DNA of 64,000 nt from Eublepharis macularius (GCF_028583425.1 NC_072791.1:37083368-37147367); one strand, 5' to 3'. Counted from the first letter of the stretch, positions 30,300 to 41,828 are shown. A program made the numbers and translations. Notes: a model not told the origin generated them from the letters alone.

Positions 30300-31560
30300 C
30301 CAATCCTATTAACTATGCTATAGGTTTCTTTCTTTCATGAGTAGTCCCTGTCTAAAACAGGAACAGGATGCTAAAATTCAGACCAAAGAAAGAGAATTCT
30401 CTTTTAATGCCTTTCTTTTCTTTCTTTTTTTTACACAATCAGCCTACAGAAATCTATCTTTTCTATGTTCCATTTTTCTTATATGCCTTTCTTATTCCTT
30501 TGTTCCCTTTGCATGATTGGACCAATTTATTATACACATAGTAGGCTAATCTAACAAATTTAGAATATGTAATTAATATTAAAATAGATCATAAAATGTT
30601 TAAAGTTTTACGTATGTATACTCTGAGTTTACATACCCTCTTATAATTATTATTGTTATAAATAATTATGTTCTGGAATCCTCAACATCATTCTTACTTT
30701 TGTGGATTGTGTGTTTATTTTTTTTTCTATGTTGGAAGAACTACTTGACTATGTAGTAGGTAATTCATAAGCTTTGGTATATACAACTAATATTAAAATA
30801 GATTAAAAGGTAAACAAAATAATTAACAACTTAAGATACTAAATTTTATCAGGCTGAGTAAAATCTTGAAAGCAAAATGTTTGGAGTCTTATCTTCGGAC
30901 AAACCTCAGAAACCTTTCAATATCTTATTTAGATGTAACTCACTGATAATGTTGGGGGAAACTCTTTTTTAAGCTCATATATATTCTCTTACTTATAATT
31001 AATGTGATTTATATATCTATGTTATAGAAATTGTCAAACTTTTTTTCTAAATACTATCTTTCATTTTACGTTCCTATTATCTCTCTGCTTTCTCTCTATG
31101 ATTGGATTGATTCATTATGTATATAATAGGTTAACCTATCAAATTTAGAATGGAGAACTGACACTAAAATAGACTAAGAATTAAGCTAAATAGTGAAACT
31201 AATAACTAAATATATTGTGTGATAGAATATAATGTAGAATGCAAAATGTTTAAAGTTTTACCTATGTTGAATTCCCCTAAAAACAGGTTATCAAATATGT
31301 TTAGAAACATTAGAGCTTATTCCTTTTCTCCTTTTCGTTTTTTTTTTAATAATGGAAGTAAGGGATAGGAATAAAAGTATTTTATATATTTTTATTATAT
31401 CTTTCATGCAGTCTAGATTTATTATTATATATTATACATACTCTCTGTGAAGTAGTCTAATGTACTTTGTATAAGGTTCTATGCACTTTCAGCTGTTATT
31501 TCTGTCTCTTTTGTAAATAAGATTTATATTAAAAAGGCCCTACGATGTTCTCCATAAGCT
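30300..31560 (+). repeat. AT-rich sequence with imperfect long tandem repeats
   Basis: Blocks recur in the same order about three times: TTATxxACATAGTAGGxTAA, CAAATTTAGAAT, AATATTAAAATAGAT, then GCAAAATGTTTAAAGTTTTACC, near 30535-30610, 30755-30900 and 31110-31270. Spacing is 230-350 bp. It follows the L1 ORF1 fragment and could be its 3' non-coding region. Confidence 0.5.
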
Positions 31561-32262
31561 CCTCCCAAATAATTCTAAAACTTTGTATTTACCCACACCA
31601 AAATGCTTGATGCTCAATTTAAAAACCCTCAAGTACATTTTAAAATGATGTATTATGAGAATTTCTAGAGCTTAAGGGTATCTAAGTGCTTTTTAGCTTT
31701 AAATACATACATTTTGGTCACGTGCACTAATAATCCTGCTCTCCCATACAAATCTAAAACCATGGCTTTATTGGGCTGTTTGGGCATTTTTTGTTGTAAA
31801 ATATTTAAACCCCCTCTAGTGTTCATTAAATAAAAATGTTTCCCACACACCCAGTGCAGCAGCAACTCATCAAATATTTAAACAAACAAACAAATAAATT
31901 ATCTCCCATGTCCAAAAGCCAACCCACAAGAGGATTTTTAGAAAACATTTTAAATTCCTCTAGCTTTTATTAGACATATAGAATAAATAAAATGTTATTT
32001 TTTTAACTCTTTCTTTTTGAAAATGTTTTATTTTTAAATAAAAGAAATACAACAAGCTTGAACAACAACAACAAAAACCTTAAGTAAATGCAATGCCATT
32101 ATTCTGCAGGAGGATTCTTCTATACTACGTTGGTGGCATCCTGGGCACAGACATATTATTCACTTCATAATGTGCACCTCCATGCATGTGATAATCACCA
32201 ATCACACTGCATAGCTAAGATGGGGATGGAAATACAACCCAGCCTTATGTGGGGCCACAAGG
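31561..32262. other. Unassigned AT-rich intergenic sequence
   Basis: No gene or element recognised. Confidence 0.45.
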
Positions 32263-32264
32263 AA

Positions 32265-32345
32265 TCTCACTGATGGTTCACAACTGAATACCAGTTGCTG
32301 GGGAACAACAGTGAAAGAAGGCTATTGCCTGCCTGCCTGCCTGCC
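32265..32345 (+). repeat. LINE 3'-UTR fragment plus (TGCC)n
   Basis: ACTGAATACCAGTTGCTGGGGAACAACAG belongs to the LINE 3' region also seen at 60375-60582. It is followed by five TGCC units at 32326-32345. Confidence 0.55.
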
Positions 32346-32349
32346 CGTT

Positions 32350-33999
32350 CTATTTATTTAGCTCAAAGCATCTTACAATAGTTTTTTTTCCCCGAATGCA
32401 TTTCTGTCAGCAAGAGGCTTCCCATCTAAATGATAAAACATTTTGTGAAGTGAGTGATATGCATGGGCGAGGACCAGAGTTCAGTCTCAGCTGTGCTGGC
32501 AATGGTGTCTCTGAAGCTCTGCCCAGGAAGTAGATGGATCTTCATTCACAGGTCTTGGAATGCCCCTTCTCTCCAACATCAGCACCATCCATCAACTGAA
32601 CCAAACAGACACTGCAGACCAGGATGAGACTGGTGGGACCATAGTTTAGTCCTTCCTTTGGTGGGGTTGGAGTCCAAAACTCTCTGCCCAAGAGTCAGAT
32701 AAATTTGATCTGATCCAACTGGGTCTGTCCTTGCCATTTGTTGTCTTATGGATCTGACTCTAATTTGAATCCTGGATGTTTTAAAGATGCTGCAAGCTTA
32801 TAAGCCTGACATGATTGATTGGTAAGATATCAATGCCCAATTCAAATGAAATGCAGTCTAAATCAGTATAATAAAGCATTTTAAAATCATGTTTGTGCAA
32901 TAAAATGACTATTTTATGGATTATATGCGTGGTTGTTTCAAGAATCACTGAAGCAGCAGAAAACACCCAGGGAGGGGAGGTGGGAACTGACCAGAAGAGA
33001 AACAGAAATAAAAGGATTGAAAAAGTATAATTTGTTATGGAGTGTGCAAGTTGCTGAAGAGAAATATGGGACAGTCATGCTCCTCAGACAGTTGAGAAAG
33101 ATTAAGCAGAGCAGTGTGTAGAAATGGAAAGAGGAGGATAAAGAAAGACTACCTTCAAATCGTAAGAGTTTAAAGAAATGGATGTGAGCTTTCCTTTGAC
33201 TTTCTGGTTTATTGTAAACTGGCAAACGGTAATAGGAAACACTGTACAATTTTTCTCCAGAGATGAAGTCAGATTTCCAGATGAGTGGAAACCAAGGGAC
33301 ACCTAATGGCAACAGATGGTCAACTCACAGGAACTCTGCAGGCCAAATTTACCAACCATCACCAAATCCCATGAATGGCGAGTTTATCCCTAAAGTTGCA
33401 ATAATTGTCGACCGTTGGACACAGTCACTCCCCTGCTTGTCTCTAGATGAACAGGCAAGGGAGATTCCCTAAAGCTAGGGGTTAGGTTTAGGCTTCAGAT
33501 GACAAACAGAGGTAAGAGGACCAGTAATCATTTATGTAGGCTTGCAACTTGGACTTTGATGAAGATCTAAATTGGTCTCTCAAAACCCATCACAGTTCAT
33601 AATGTAAACTAAAAAAGAATAGAGGTGAACATATTTTAGCAAGTCATTTTCACCTTCATTCTCTTTTGCATTGAAATTTAGTGCCTTCTTCCTGTGCCTA
33701 TATGCTAACACAATGCAATGGTCTACATCAAATACATTTTGATACTCTTGCTTTATATGAGTTTCTCCATATGGCTGCAATCCAAATCAGTGTCAAAAGG
33801 AATTCCCCTAAGGGAGTGGTATTTCCTTCGCTGCTGATACATTTGGGATTCACAACAAGCTCCGTGACATGCTGGGCAATGAGGCATATGAATTTCCAGT
33901 GTAGATCTATCCAGAGACCTTCAGTGACATCATTCAAGGGACTGACTGTGGCTGAAACAAACAAGGCATCCATAACAGATGAATAGAATTTCACAATTG
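32350..33999. other. Unassigned intergenic sequence
   Basis: No gene or element recognised with confidence. Confidence 0.45.
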
Positions 34000-34110
34000 A
34001 GAAACCTTTAATGATTTATTGCCATTTTAATGAGCCCCTTTAGGAACTTCTCTTTGATTCATTAAAACACTTGGAATTCCCTGAAAGCCCCTTGCCATTG
34101 ATTCAATCAT
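34000..34110. promoter_or_regulatory. Candidate conserved non-coding element
   Basis: CCTTTAATGATTTATTGCC, TTTTAATGAGCCCC and TTGATTCATTAAAACAC carry repeated homeodomain-like ATTA cores in non-repeat sequence. Inference only. Confidence 0.28.
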
Positions 34111-34359
34111 TTTTGTGGTATTTGTTTTGTTGTGCTGTTTTTTCTATCATCTACAACAGCAGAAAAGTAAGTTCCAAAAGAAACAATGTTTTTTTCAAAG
34201 AAAGAAATCAGCCACAATCAGAGACATGAGTGAGGTGCTCTGAGATGTAAAACATTACACCCAAATCCTACCATACACCACAGAAGAATGCAAAGCTTTG
34301 TTTCCTCACATTTCATTTCCCATTTATTTAATTTCATATCCTTATTTCTAATCATAGCA

Positions 34360-34560
34360 CATGATCTTTTTCTTTGCTTTCAATTAAATGGCATAATTTT
34401 TTAACAAAATGAAAGGCGGCTTCATATCATAACCAGATTGCATGCAGAGCAATATACGTAGCCCGTGCAAATATCACTGTTAATACTATGCATCTGTGTA
34501 TTTGGAAGTGAAATTGTCCATTAAAGGATATAGAGTTGCCATGTCACTTAGCTGGACTTT
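34360..34560. promoter_or_regulatory. Candidate conserved non-coding element
   Basis: CAATTAAATGGCATAATTTT, GCGGCTTCATATCATAACC, GCAATATACGTAGCCC, TGTTAATACTATGCAT and TTGTCCATTAAAGG. It keeps CpGs and homeodomain-like sites and shows no repeat features. Inference only. Confidence 0.33.
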
Positions 34561-35105
34561 GCCTGGGTTCTAGGTAGGCCAATAGTATCCATTTGGAACA
34601 CTGACAGAGCCAGATTCTTAGTCTACCTTTAAAAAAAACAATTCTCTGGTCCTACTATTCTCTCAATTTGTGCTGATCCTATTCAATTCAATGCCCCAGT
34701 GAGAGATTAGTAGGAACTGTGTTTGTGCTCTGAGAACTTTGGGCAGAGATCAGAGGTATTATATTCCACATTGCCAAGGCTCCAAAAATGGATCCTAAAG
34801 ATGAAATACAGTCCTCTTTCCAGTTCAGCCAGAATTTAGTCTCCTACACTGTGCATGTTCAAAAACCTTCAGTGCATTAAAAGACTGACAACAACCTGTT
34901 TCTCTCACCTCCTGAGAGGCCTCCATCCTTGTAAGGCAGCCACCAAGCATGGCACTGAGATGAACCAGTTCTGCCTAATATGGTACCATACCCACTGAGG
35001 TACCGGCCTGTGCTGCAATGAAAGGATAAGAATGTAATTGACACTGTGCTTCATTAAGCCCAAGGGAACACAAGGCAAAGCCTAGATATACCCCAAAACA
35101 GCCCT
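34561..35105. other. Unassigned intergenic sequence
   Basis: No gene or element recognised. Confidence 0.45.
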
Positions 35106-35109
35106 CAAG

Positions 35110-35215
35110 TATGCATTTTTTATTCTACTTCATTCATATCCCATCTTTCTCTCCAATGGGTTCCCGAAACGGTTTACATCATTCTTCTATCCACCATTAA
35201 AAAAACAACAACAGC
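35110..35215 (-). mobile_element. tRNA-derived SINE (family A), 3' half only
   Basis: CCCATCTTTCTCTCCAATGG and TTTACATCATTCTTCT are the complement of the family A tail. Confidence 0.65.
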
Positions 35216-35452
35216 AAGTCAGCAAATATTTCTATCACTGAAAACAATCTTTCAAGGGTATAAAATGTTCACACTGTAAATAACCCATTTTCTGTGCATT
35301 TAAAGTCAAGGTATCCCCATGTAATTACACTATATATGTCCAACATCTTGTCATTTCAACAGCAGCCAAAAGAAGAAATGTCAAGAAAAAATAAAGAGAA
35401 GCAGCCACAGATGTGTAAAGGGACACAGAGGATGAGCTTATTTTGTGAATCC

Positions 35453-36250
35453 CTATGCCTCTAAGCGACCAACAATGAGTGTAGCTGCAGGATGTTTCTT
35501 AGGATCCTCAAAGGTGCAAAGAGAGAACAGCTCAACCACATTTTGATACAGCAGCCCTAGTTCTTCCACACTGAGTGGTAGCGGTGCCCGGAGAGTGGCG
35601 TAATGCACAGATTCATCAAAGCCATCATCATCAAAAGATGCATCTTCGTCTGATGCTTTGTCATCTCCAGGAAGGGTGAGTTGAGATATGGAAAGTTTTG
35701 TTTCCCTCAGGGTCAGCCCAAATACAAAGAAGTCTTCCCCCAGAGCTTCCTTTGGCTTCCAAGGCTCAGTGTCAATGTAGTGGGTCTTTGGGTCACTCTC
35801 CATCATGTTCTCATCCACAGACAATGAAATATCTACATCATGGATCTTTATTGATTCAAAAGCACCTTTAATGACAATGCTGAAAGATTTGATGTCTCTG
35901 TGGACCAATTTTTATTCATTCTGTAGATACTTCAACCCTCTTGTTTTGTGAAAGGCATCTTTCAACACCCATAATATTTGGGTGTTGATGATTTCACAGA
36001 ATCTTAGCTTTGTCATTCAATTATTTTTTATACATATTTCATGGACTGGAGTCACATTTAGGATTTATTTTCTTCACAACCCAGGATGAGTGTGAGATGC
36101 CTTTTGGAGACCTTTTCATAAGGTAAACATGGATTCCATTTCCATAGCCAAGCTTCTGTATGAAGGGAGAAGCTAGGATAGATATTAGTGGAGAACTATC
36201 TGGGCCTGCTTTCTTTCTCTTGAGGTCTTGAAGACAGATGCTGCATCCAT
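35453..36250 (-). pseudogene. PBK: Processed pseudogene of PBK (TOPK) kinase
   Basis: PBK is a dual-specificity MAPKK-like mitotic kinase. The minus-strand reading follows its protein collinearly with no introns: LKRKK leader, then ASPFIQKLGYGNG (glycine-rich loop), VYLMKRSPKGISHSSWVVKK (ATP-site lysine region, about 36080), AKIL, HPNIMG, then a jump of roughly 50 residues to TRGLKYLQNE, a stop, KLVHRDIKSF (catalytic loop), the DFG-equivalent changed from DVG to DVD, DTEPWKPKEAL, FVFGLTL, and the C-lobe ending FEDPKKHPAA. The catalytic-loop Asn is also changed (SSN to SFS) and a second short deletion follows the PWKPKEA block. Absence of introns indicates reverse transcription of the mRNA. 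A poly-A tail was not found. Confidence 0.9.
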
Positions 36251-36487
36251 CGCCAAGAACTATCCAAAATTCCTTCTGTGTCCTCAACCCAATCACCCCA
36301 TAGCCTTTTGAATCATGGTGCATGTGTGCTTCTTCCACTGCTCCCCTCCATGCTATGCGATATGCCTTGTAAGTTCAGAGACCACTGGCGTGTCAAAGGA
36401 GAAACAATATAGCTGCTCCTTCATTTTTTTGAAAACTTGAATTAATGCAAGTTTCATATAGCATAGGCCAGGTCACTAGCTTCATTT

Positions 36488-36705
36488 TGTCATGCATTGG
36501 TTAGTAGTTAGAACATCAGACTAGGATCTGGAATACTAGGTTCAAATCTCCACTCTGCCATAGAAACTTGGGCCAGTCACACATTCTAACCCTAACCTAC
36601 CTAATAGGGCCATTGTGAGGATGAGGTAGAAGAGAAGAGAACAATTTAAGGCACTACAGATCTCTGTTGGGGAGAAAACCAGGATAAACAAAGTAAATAA
36701 ATACT
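36488..36705 (+). mobile_element. tRNA-derived SINE (family A)
   Basis: GGTTAGTAGTTAGAACATCA (A-box region), TAGGTTCAAATCTCCACTC (B-box), CTTGGGCCAGTCACACATTC, GTGAGGATGAGG, GTTGGGGAGAAAAC and the AAGTAAATAAAT tail. Confidence 0.82.
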
Positions 36706-37430
36706 CCTCAAATGGACCTGGAAGTCACCAGGAAGCAGTAACTTCAGAGCAGGTAGGAATGAATTCTCCCTGCTCTGTTTCATCATAATTTCTATATTTA
36801 TCTGCATATGTGTATTCCATTCCTCTGTCCTTCCAATCTTCTTTTTAAGTTTTCTCTTTTACTTTCTCAGTGTTTCACACAATATCTGATATGACACCTC
36901 ATATGTGTTTGACTGGATGAATGCTGCACTCATACACAGTTCCCTAATGCTGAATACGTTCACATGTTGATTTACTCATTGTAGGGAAGGTGCGAAGATA
37001 TGGAAAATGGGTGCTAAGATCACTTGCACAGCTATGAATTTCTGGTTGTCCTGGCACCACAGTGAGAGATACATCAATAAACACATGAACAAATGCATTT
37101 TAAAGAATCATTCCATAGGCAGTAAAATGAAGGAAGTGAAAAAGTGCAGTCAGGTCCATGCTTGGAAAGCGCGCCACTTCTCCGTAGGACAACGGGGGGG
37201 GGGGGAGCAGGGGAAATGTCATTGTTTCACTGGCAAGATATCATTTGCACCTCTGTTTCAGTGCCATTCTGTTAAAGTAGACTCCAAAATGGTGATGTCA
37301 TTTCCAGGTTCATGTTGGAAATGATGTCATGCCATTGGAACAATGGTGACTTGCATTTTTCCCACCAGTTGCCAGTAATCACCTGGCAGCTTTTTCCACT
37401 CTTATGTGTTGCACCTTTGAGTGGCCAGAT
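36706..37430. other. Unassigned sequence with a G-run
   Basis: No gene recognised. GGGGGGGGGGG lies at about 37194-37204, and GTGATGTCATTTCC/GATGATGTCATGCC blocks near 37290-37335 resemble the 44660-44900 repeat. Confidence 0.4.
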
Positions 37431-37434
37431 CAAA

Positions 37435-37568
37435 TTCAATGGACAAGGCTTTGGCTGCTATACCATGCTTGTTGACCTGCCAGGGTAACTGGTTGACTAC
37501 AGTGTGAAACAGGTTGCTGGACTAGGTGGACCACTGGTTTGATCCATTAGGGCTCTTTTTATGCTGTT
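37435..37568 (+). mobile_element. LINE 3' terminal fragment
   Basis: GTTGCTGGACTAGGTGGACC, ACTGGTTTGATCCATTAGGG and CTCTTTTTATGCTGTTAT match the 3' terminus of the LINE at 46767-47145. Confidence 0.6.
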
Positions 37569-37569
37569 A

Positions 37570-38620
37570 TGAGAATTTGGCCCACAGGAAATGCTTCTGT
37601 TCCAATCAGATCCCAGAGTTCTTGGATTCCCATAAAATCAGAACTCCATCCCATCCCCACTAGATTGTCTTTTACACTTTTGAAGCCACCAAGAAATACT
37701 TTCATAATTGTCTCTGAATTATCACTTGTTGAATCAAAGAATCCTATGCATGGAATTTTCCAGTGTGCAATGACAGACAATAATATATCACAGGAGAAGC
37801 AGATGAGTGCAAATTAAAAATTAAAAGCAAATATGCATAGGATAAACTGTTCTACCTTCTTTTTTTGCCCAGAGGAACACAAGATATATTACAAATCCCA
37901 TTGTAGCTTCAGAAAATACCATCCACACATAATCACTCATTCAGTGCGTCTCACACAGTGCTGACACTCAGCTCTGGGAGAATGTCAATAAGCTAATTGA
38001 GCTTGAACAAAAAATAGGGGTGAAATTTTCAATCTCGAAAAGCGGACACAACTAGATAGATTCCCAAGGCAGAGTGAGAGAATGAAGCTGGCCCCAGAAG
38101 ATATAGCAGAGATAAGCCCAATGCAATAGCAAATAAAATAATCCTTCCAAATTACTTACCGATTGGGAGGCTAAAGGGCAAAAAAAAAAAAAAAGGATTG
38201 GATGGGGGGGGGACTTTTGAATATATAAAGAAATTCTGCTATGATACATTGAACTTTCTTCTAGAGAAGGAGACCTTATTCAAAAATGACTTCCAGTAGA
38301 AAACATCTTATTTGAAAATGGCCTGAACTCCTCCTAGACAAATGTAGGCAGTTGTGAAATTAAAAGAAAGGATGCTATTTTTCAGTCTTTGGGGGAAAAT
38401 ATTGACTATGAATCAAGAAAAAAATAGTTTCAATTTTAATTATTCTTATACTAGGGGTCCTCCCCTGCTCACTTCTCTCGCCAATCCCCAGATCTCTGTG
38501 CAAGCTATTTTTAGTGGTACTTTGAATACTGATTGAGCAGTATCCTGTCCAAAGAGCTACAGCACTACCTGATGAGCAAGGGTGATCATCCTTTTTTGCA
38601 AACTGTAACCAAAATTAGAT
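37570..38620. other. Unassigned intergenic sequence
   Basis: No gene or element recognised; short A and G runs at 38179-38213. Confidence 0.45.
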
Positions 38621-38621
38621 T

Positions 38622-38930
38622 TATAGCAAATGGCATACCCTGCTTTTATCCCAAATGGGGACCCCAAACAATCTACATCATTGTCGAAGGCTGGTTGTTG
38701 TGGATTTTCCGGGCTGTATAGCCATGGTCTTGGCATTGTAGTTCCTGACGCCTACATCATTTCTTGCCCTCCATTATCCTCAAAACAACAACTCTCTGAT
38801 GGACGTTAGGTTGAGAGGGTGTGGCTGGCTGAAGGTCACCCAGAAAGTTGCAGTGGCAGATTGGAGATTTGAACACAGATCTCCTAAATCCTAGGCCAAA
38901 CTGTAACCACTTGGCACACTGGCTCTGATA
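38622..38930 (-). mobile_element. tRNA-derived SINE (family A), split by PLE
   Basis: The minus-strand order is head with GTGTTCAAATCTCC (B-box, about 38860-38880), body, then the tail near 38640-38670 (GGGGTCCCCATTTGGGATAA). The PLE fragment 38683-38751 interrupts it. Confidence 0.75.
38683..38751 (-). mobile_element. 69-bp PLE 3'-end insertion, 10-bp TSD
   Basis: Identical CTACATCATT at 38673-38682 and 38752-38761. The minus strand reads GTCAGGAACTACAATGCC then ACAGCCCGGAAAATCCACAA, the same tail as 1555-1610. An extreme 5' truncation that begins at the hammerhead-like region. Confidence 0.85.
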
Positions 38931-39081
38931 GTTTTAAGTTCTTAAACCCGCTTTGTTTTGTAAAGGAGGAGATATTTTCCATCCTCCCTGTGAATGCTGC
39001 TTCCACTTTCCTGGCTTCTTATGAGTAAACCTCTGCTTGCTTCCACTGCAAATAGCAGAGGGATGGAGAAAATCTGGGCCA

Positions 39082-39337
39082 GCATGTTCTAATTCCCTTC
39101 ACTTCTGGCTCTGCAGCTTCCACCATCATCTTAAATCTGGTAGCCAATTTTGAACCCCTAACTTCATTTGCTGTTGAGTTATGCCTGCCTCAATCAGACA
39201 CCTTAGCTTGCATTGCAGAAGGTTCCAATTCCCTTCCTTTTGAGCACCACAACTCACATGATTATCCTTAAGCTGGTGGCCAATATTGAGACTTCAAGCT
39301 TCATTTTGTGATGAGTTATGCCTGCTATGGACAGACA
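39082..39337 (+). repeat. Diverged tandem duplication (about 140 bp unit)
   Basis: Two adjacent copies share CCAATTCCCTTC, CTGGTxGCCAATxTTGA, ACTTCATTTxxTGxTGAGTT and ATGCCTGC, offset about 140 bp. Confidence 0.65.
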
Positions 39338-39590
39338 GACGGACAGATCTTAAAATCTCCTCAAATGTAACTACTGTGATTGTTACTTCATAATTCTAAT
39401 ATAATGTGACATTTCTGGCCAATTACTTTTCATTTTAAAACATATCCCCCCCCCCCAATACAACCTTTGGCACTACAGGAGGGGAGGATTGTGGAAAGGG
39501 TAAAAGTATTTGCCTGTTCATAGTGAGAGCAATGAGAATCTAAATCTCATTGGCTGTGGTGTTGCAGCAATCACTCATCCAGAGATCTGA

Positions 39591-39708
39591 GGGCCAAGCT
39601 ACACATGACGAATGACACTTGAACGGCAAGTGGATTGAGTGGAGGGCAAGTGAACAGGGAGAAATACACTTGCTGTTCAAGTGTCATTCGTCATGCGTAG
39701 CTTGGCCC
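39591..39708. mobile_element. Palindromic MITE (family M), copy 2
   Basis: GGGCCAAGCTACACATGACG left, complement right (GTAGCTTGGCCC). Flanks TGA and TCA. 118 bp. Confidence 0.85.
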
Positions 39709-39889
39709 TCAGTCTGAACTGACTTTGTGACATCACTGTATAGCTAAATCTCACTGGCCCTATGATGTTATCATGCAATTGTGACGCTTTTGTGCCAGCA
39801 ATGTGATCCAAAATTGGCTGTGATCCCGCTAAAGCTGGTGCCAAGAGGGTCAGCTCTCTGGGCCAAAAAAGGTAGGCATTGTGAATCAT

Positions 39890-40210
39890 TCAGAAAATGT
39901 TTTCAGCACCGTAAAATTCTCATGCCATGATGAAAACATTGGTCCGTGAATATCCATCGCCGCTCTAATTACAATTACTTCTTACAAACTGCCTATTTTC
40001 ATTTCACAAACGAGTAGAAATCTTCTCTTAAGATTTCCCTCCAATAAGCATTTATTAATTTTGCCATGGATGTTATTTTCATTTCTCTAGTCCTTTCTTA
40101 CATTTATTAGTTTTCAACAAATGCATAGTTTGGGTCTACAAATGGAATGATTATTTTCATGCACATATGCTACTAGGCAAACTGATTCTCTTCAACGTTA
40201 AAAATAAAGC
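39890..40210. promoter_or_regulatory. Candidate conserved non-coding element
   Basis: GCTCTAATTACAATTACTTC, CAATAAGCATTTATTAATTT, CATTTATTAGTTTTC and GAATGATTATTTTCATGCAC give dense homeodomain-like sites over 320 bp, with CCATCGCCGCTC and no repeat hallmark. The best candidate of its kind here, by texture only. Confidence 0.35.
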
Positions 40211-40969
40211 CAAAAATGTTGTTACTCCTTCAATAGACATTTGCTACTCAGGTTTTGCATGACTGCCAGCCTGAAACTACCCATTTCAAAAGTTTTCCTC
40301 TGGCAGACTGATAGTATGATCCTAAACAGGGTTACCCAATTCCCTCCCAATTCCATCAGAGTCAATGTACTTATAAGGACATAACTCTGCTTAGGACTGC
40401 ACTGTAAGTAACATCTTTGCTGCCTGTGCACTTGTGTTCTCCTTGCCACACAGTCCCTTATAAATATGTGCTATCCTAGTCTAGGATGTTGTGTTTTTCC
40501 CCAAAGGGGAAAATGAAAAGTGTAGTATCCTTGCTTGTTCGATCCCCAACCAAACTGCTAACAGTGTGAGAGATGCAAGCTTTTATGGAAGGGCTTGCAG
40601 TGCAAACATTTGTTACTAAGATGTCTAAATTGGACTGTTGAAAATACAACTTGCTTAAAAATGAAGCCATTTCCCAAACAGCTCAATGCATTTCACAGAG
40701 CCTAACTGATGGCAACAACTTCCAACCATTCACGACAAATACATTGATAAAAACACTATTACATTTTAACACTCTGCCATTTATGTCCTGTCATAAGAAG
40801 GATTTCACCTGCCTTTGAATCTTCCAGTGTGCAGTACAGAACTAACAATGTACCAACTTTTTCTACTTGGCTTTTGAATGGCTGTTTTTGTCTCCTAAAA
40901 AACAGAAGCTTGGCTGACCCACACTTTTTATACGAAGTGAAAAGTCCGCTATGTTGCCATCTTTCAATG
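40211..40969. other. Unassigned intergenic sequence
   Basis: No gene or element recognised. Confidence 0.45.
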
Positions 40970-41095
40970 GCTCCTGATAGGTAGCCATGTTAGTCTGTAG
41001 CAGCAGAATAATATCAGAATCCAGTGGCACTTTAAAGACCAACAAAATGTATTGCAGCATAACCTTTCATGTATCAAGAGCTTACTGCAGCAGAT
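40970..41095 (-). repeat. Dispersed repeat family H, diverged copy
   Basis: GGTAGCCATGTTAGTCTGTAG, CCAGTGGCACTTTAAAGACC and AACAAAATGTATTGCAGCAT align with the family copies at 4249 and 53164, extending them leftward. Confidence 0.6.
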
Positions 41096-41268
41096 GCAAG
41101 CAACCCACACTATGTACATCGGGAGAGTTTATACAACGTGATCATAATTTTCTCTAAGAATCCTGGAGATTGTGGTATGATGATGGTACTGAGTATTTTT
41201 CAGAAATGCCTAGCTCTCTCTTACAGCTCTACAGTTTCCAGACTGTCCTAGGTTAGAGTCCCCAAACA

Positions 41269-41520
41269 TGTGCACTCCATGTACATGGAGAGCAAGTTTG
41301 GTGTAGTGGTTAAGAGCAACAGGACTCTAATCAGGAGAATCGCGTTTGAATTCCCACTCCTCCACTTGAAGTCAGCTGCATCAGACTCACAACTCTTCCA
41401 GAGCTCTCTCACCCCACCCACCTGACAGGGTGATTGTTGTGGGGATAATAATAACATACTTTGTAACCAATTCTGAGTGGGTGTTGTCCTGAAGGGCAGC
41501 ATACAATTGAATGGATGACA
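41269..41520 (+). mobile_element. tRNA-derived SINE (family B), copy 2
   Basis: Full-length-like: TTTGGTGTAGTGGTTAAGAG (A-box), GCGTTTGAATTCCCACTCC (B-box), CCACCCACCTGACAGGG, then GTTGTGGGGATAATAATAAC and GTTGTCCTGAAGGGCAGC. Confidence 0.82.
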
Positions 41521-41632
41521 GGATATGGTAGACAGGTCTCTGTACCATTGCAACAAGAAATCCAAGCTCTTGGTTAAATGGTTTTATTCAGAAATCCAAT
41601 CATTTCCATATATGTGTCCATAGAATTACTCA

Positions 41633-41828
41633 GGGCCAAGCTACAAGTGACGAATGACACTTGCCTGGCAAGTGAACGGACTCACGTGTATTCCTCCGTT
41701 CACTTGCCATTCGCTTGCGCTCCACTTGATCAAGTGGAGCACAAGTGAATGGCAAGTGAACAGCGAGGAATACATGTGAGTCTGTTCACTTGACAGGCAA
41801 GTGTCATTCGTCACTTGTAGCTTGGCCC
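41633..41828. mobile_element. Palindromic MITE (family M), long variant
   Basis: 196 bp; GGGCCAAGCTACAAGTGACG left and complement right, with a second internal palindrome around TCCACTTGATCAAGTGGA (41721-41738). Flanking 3 bp do not match. Confidence 0.82.
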
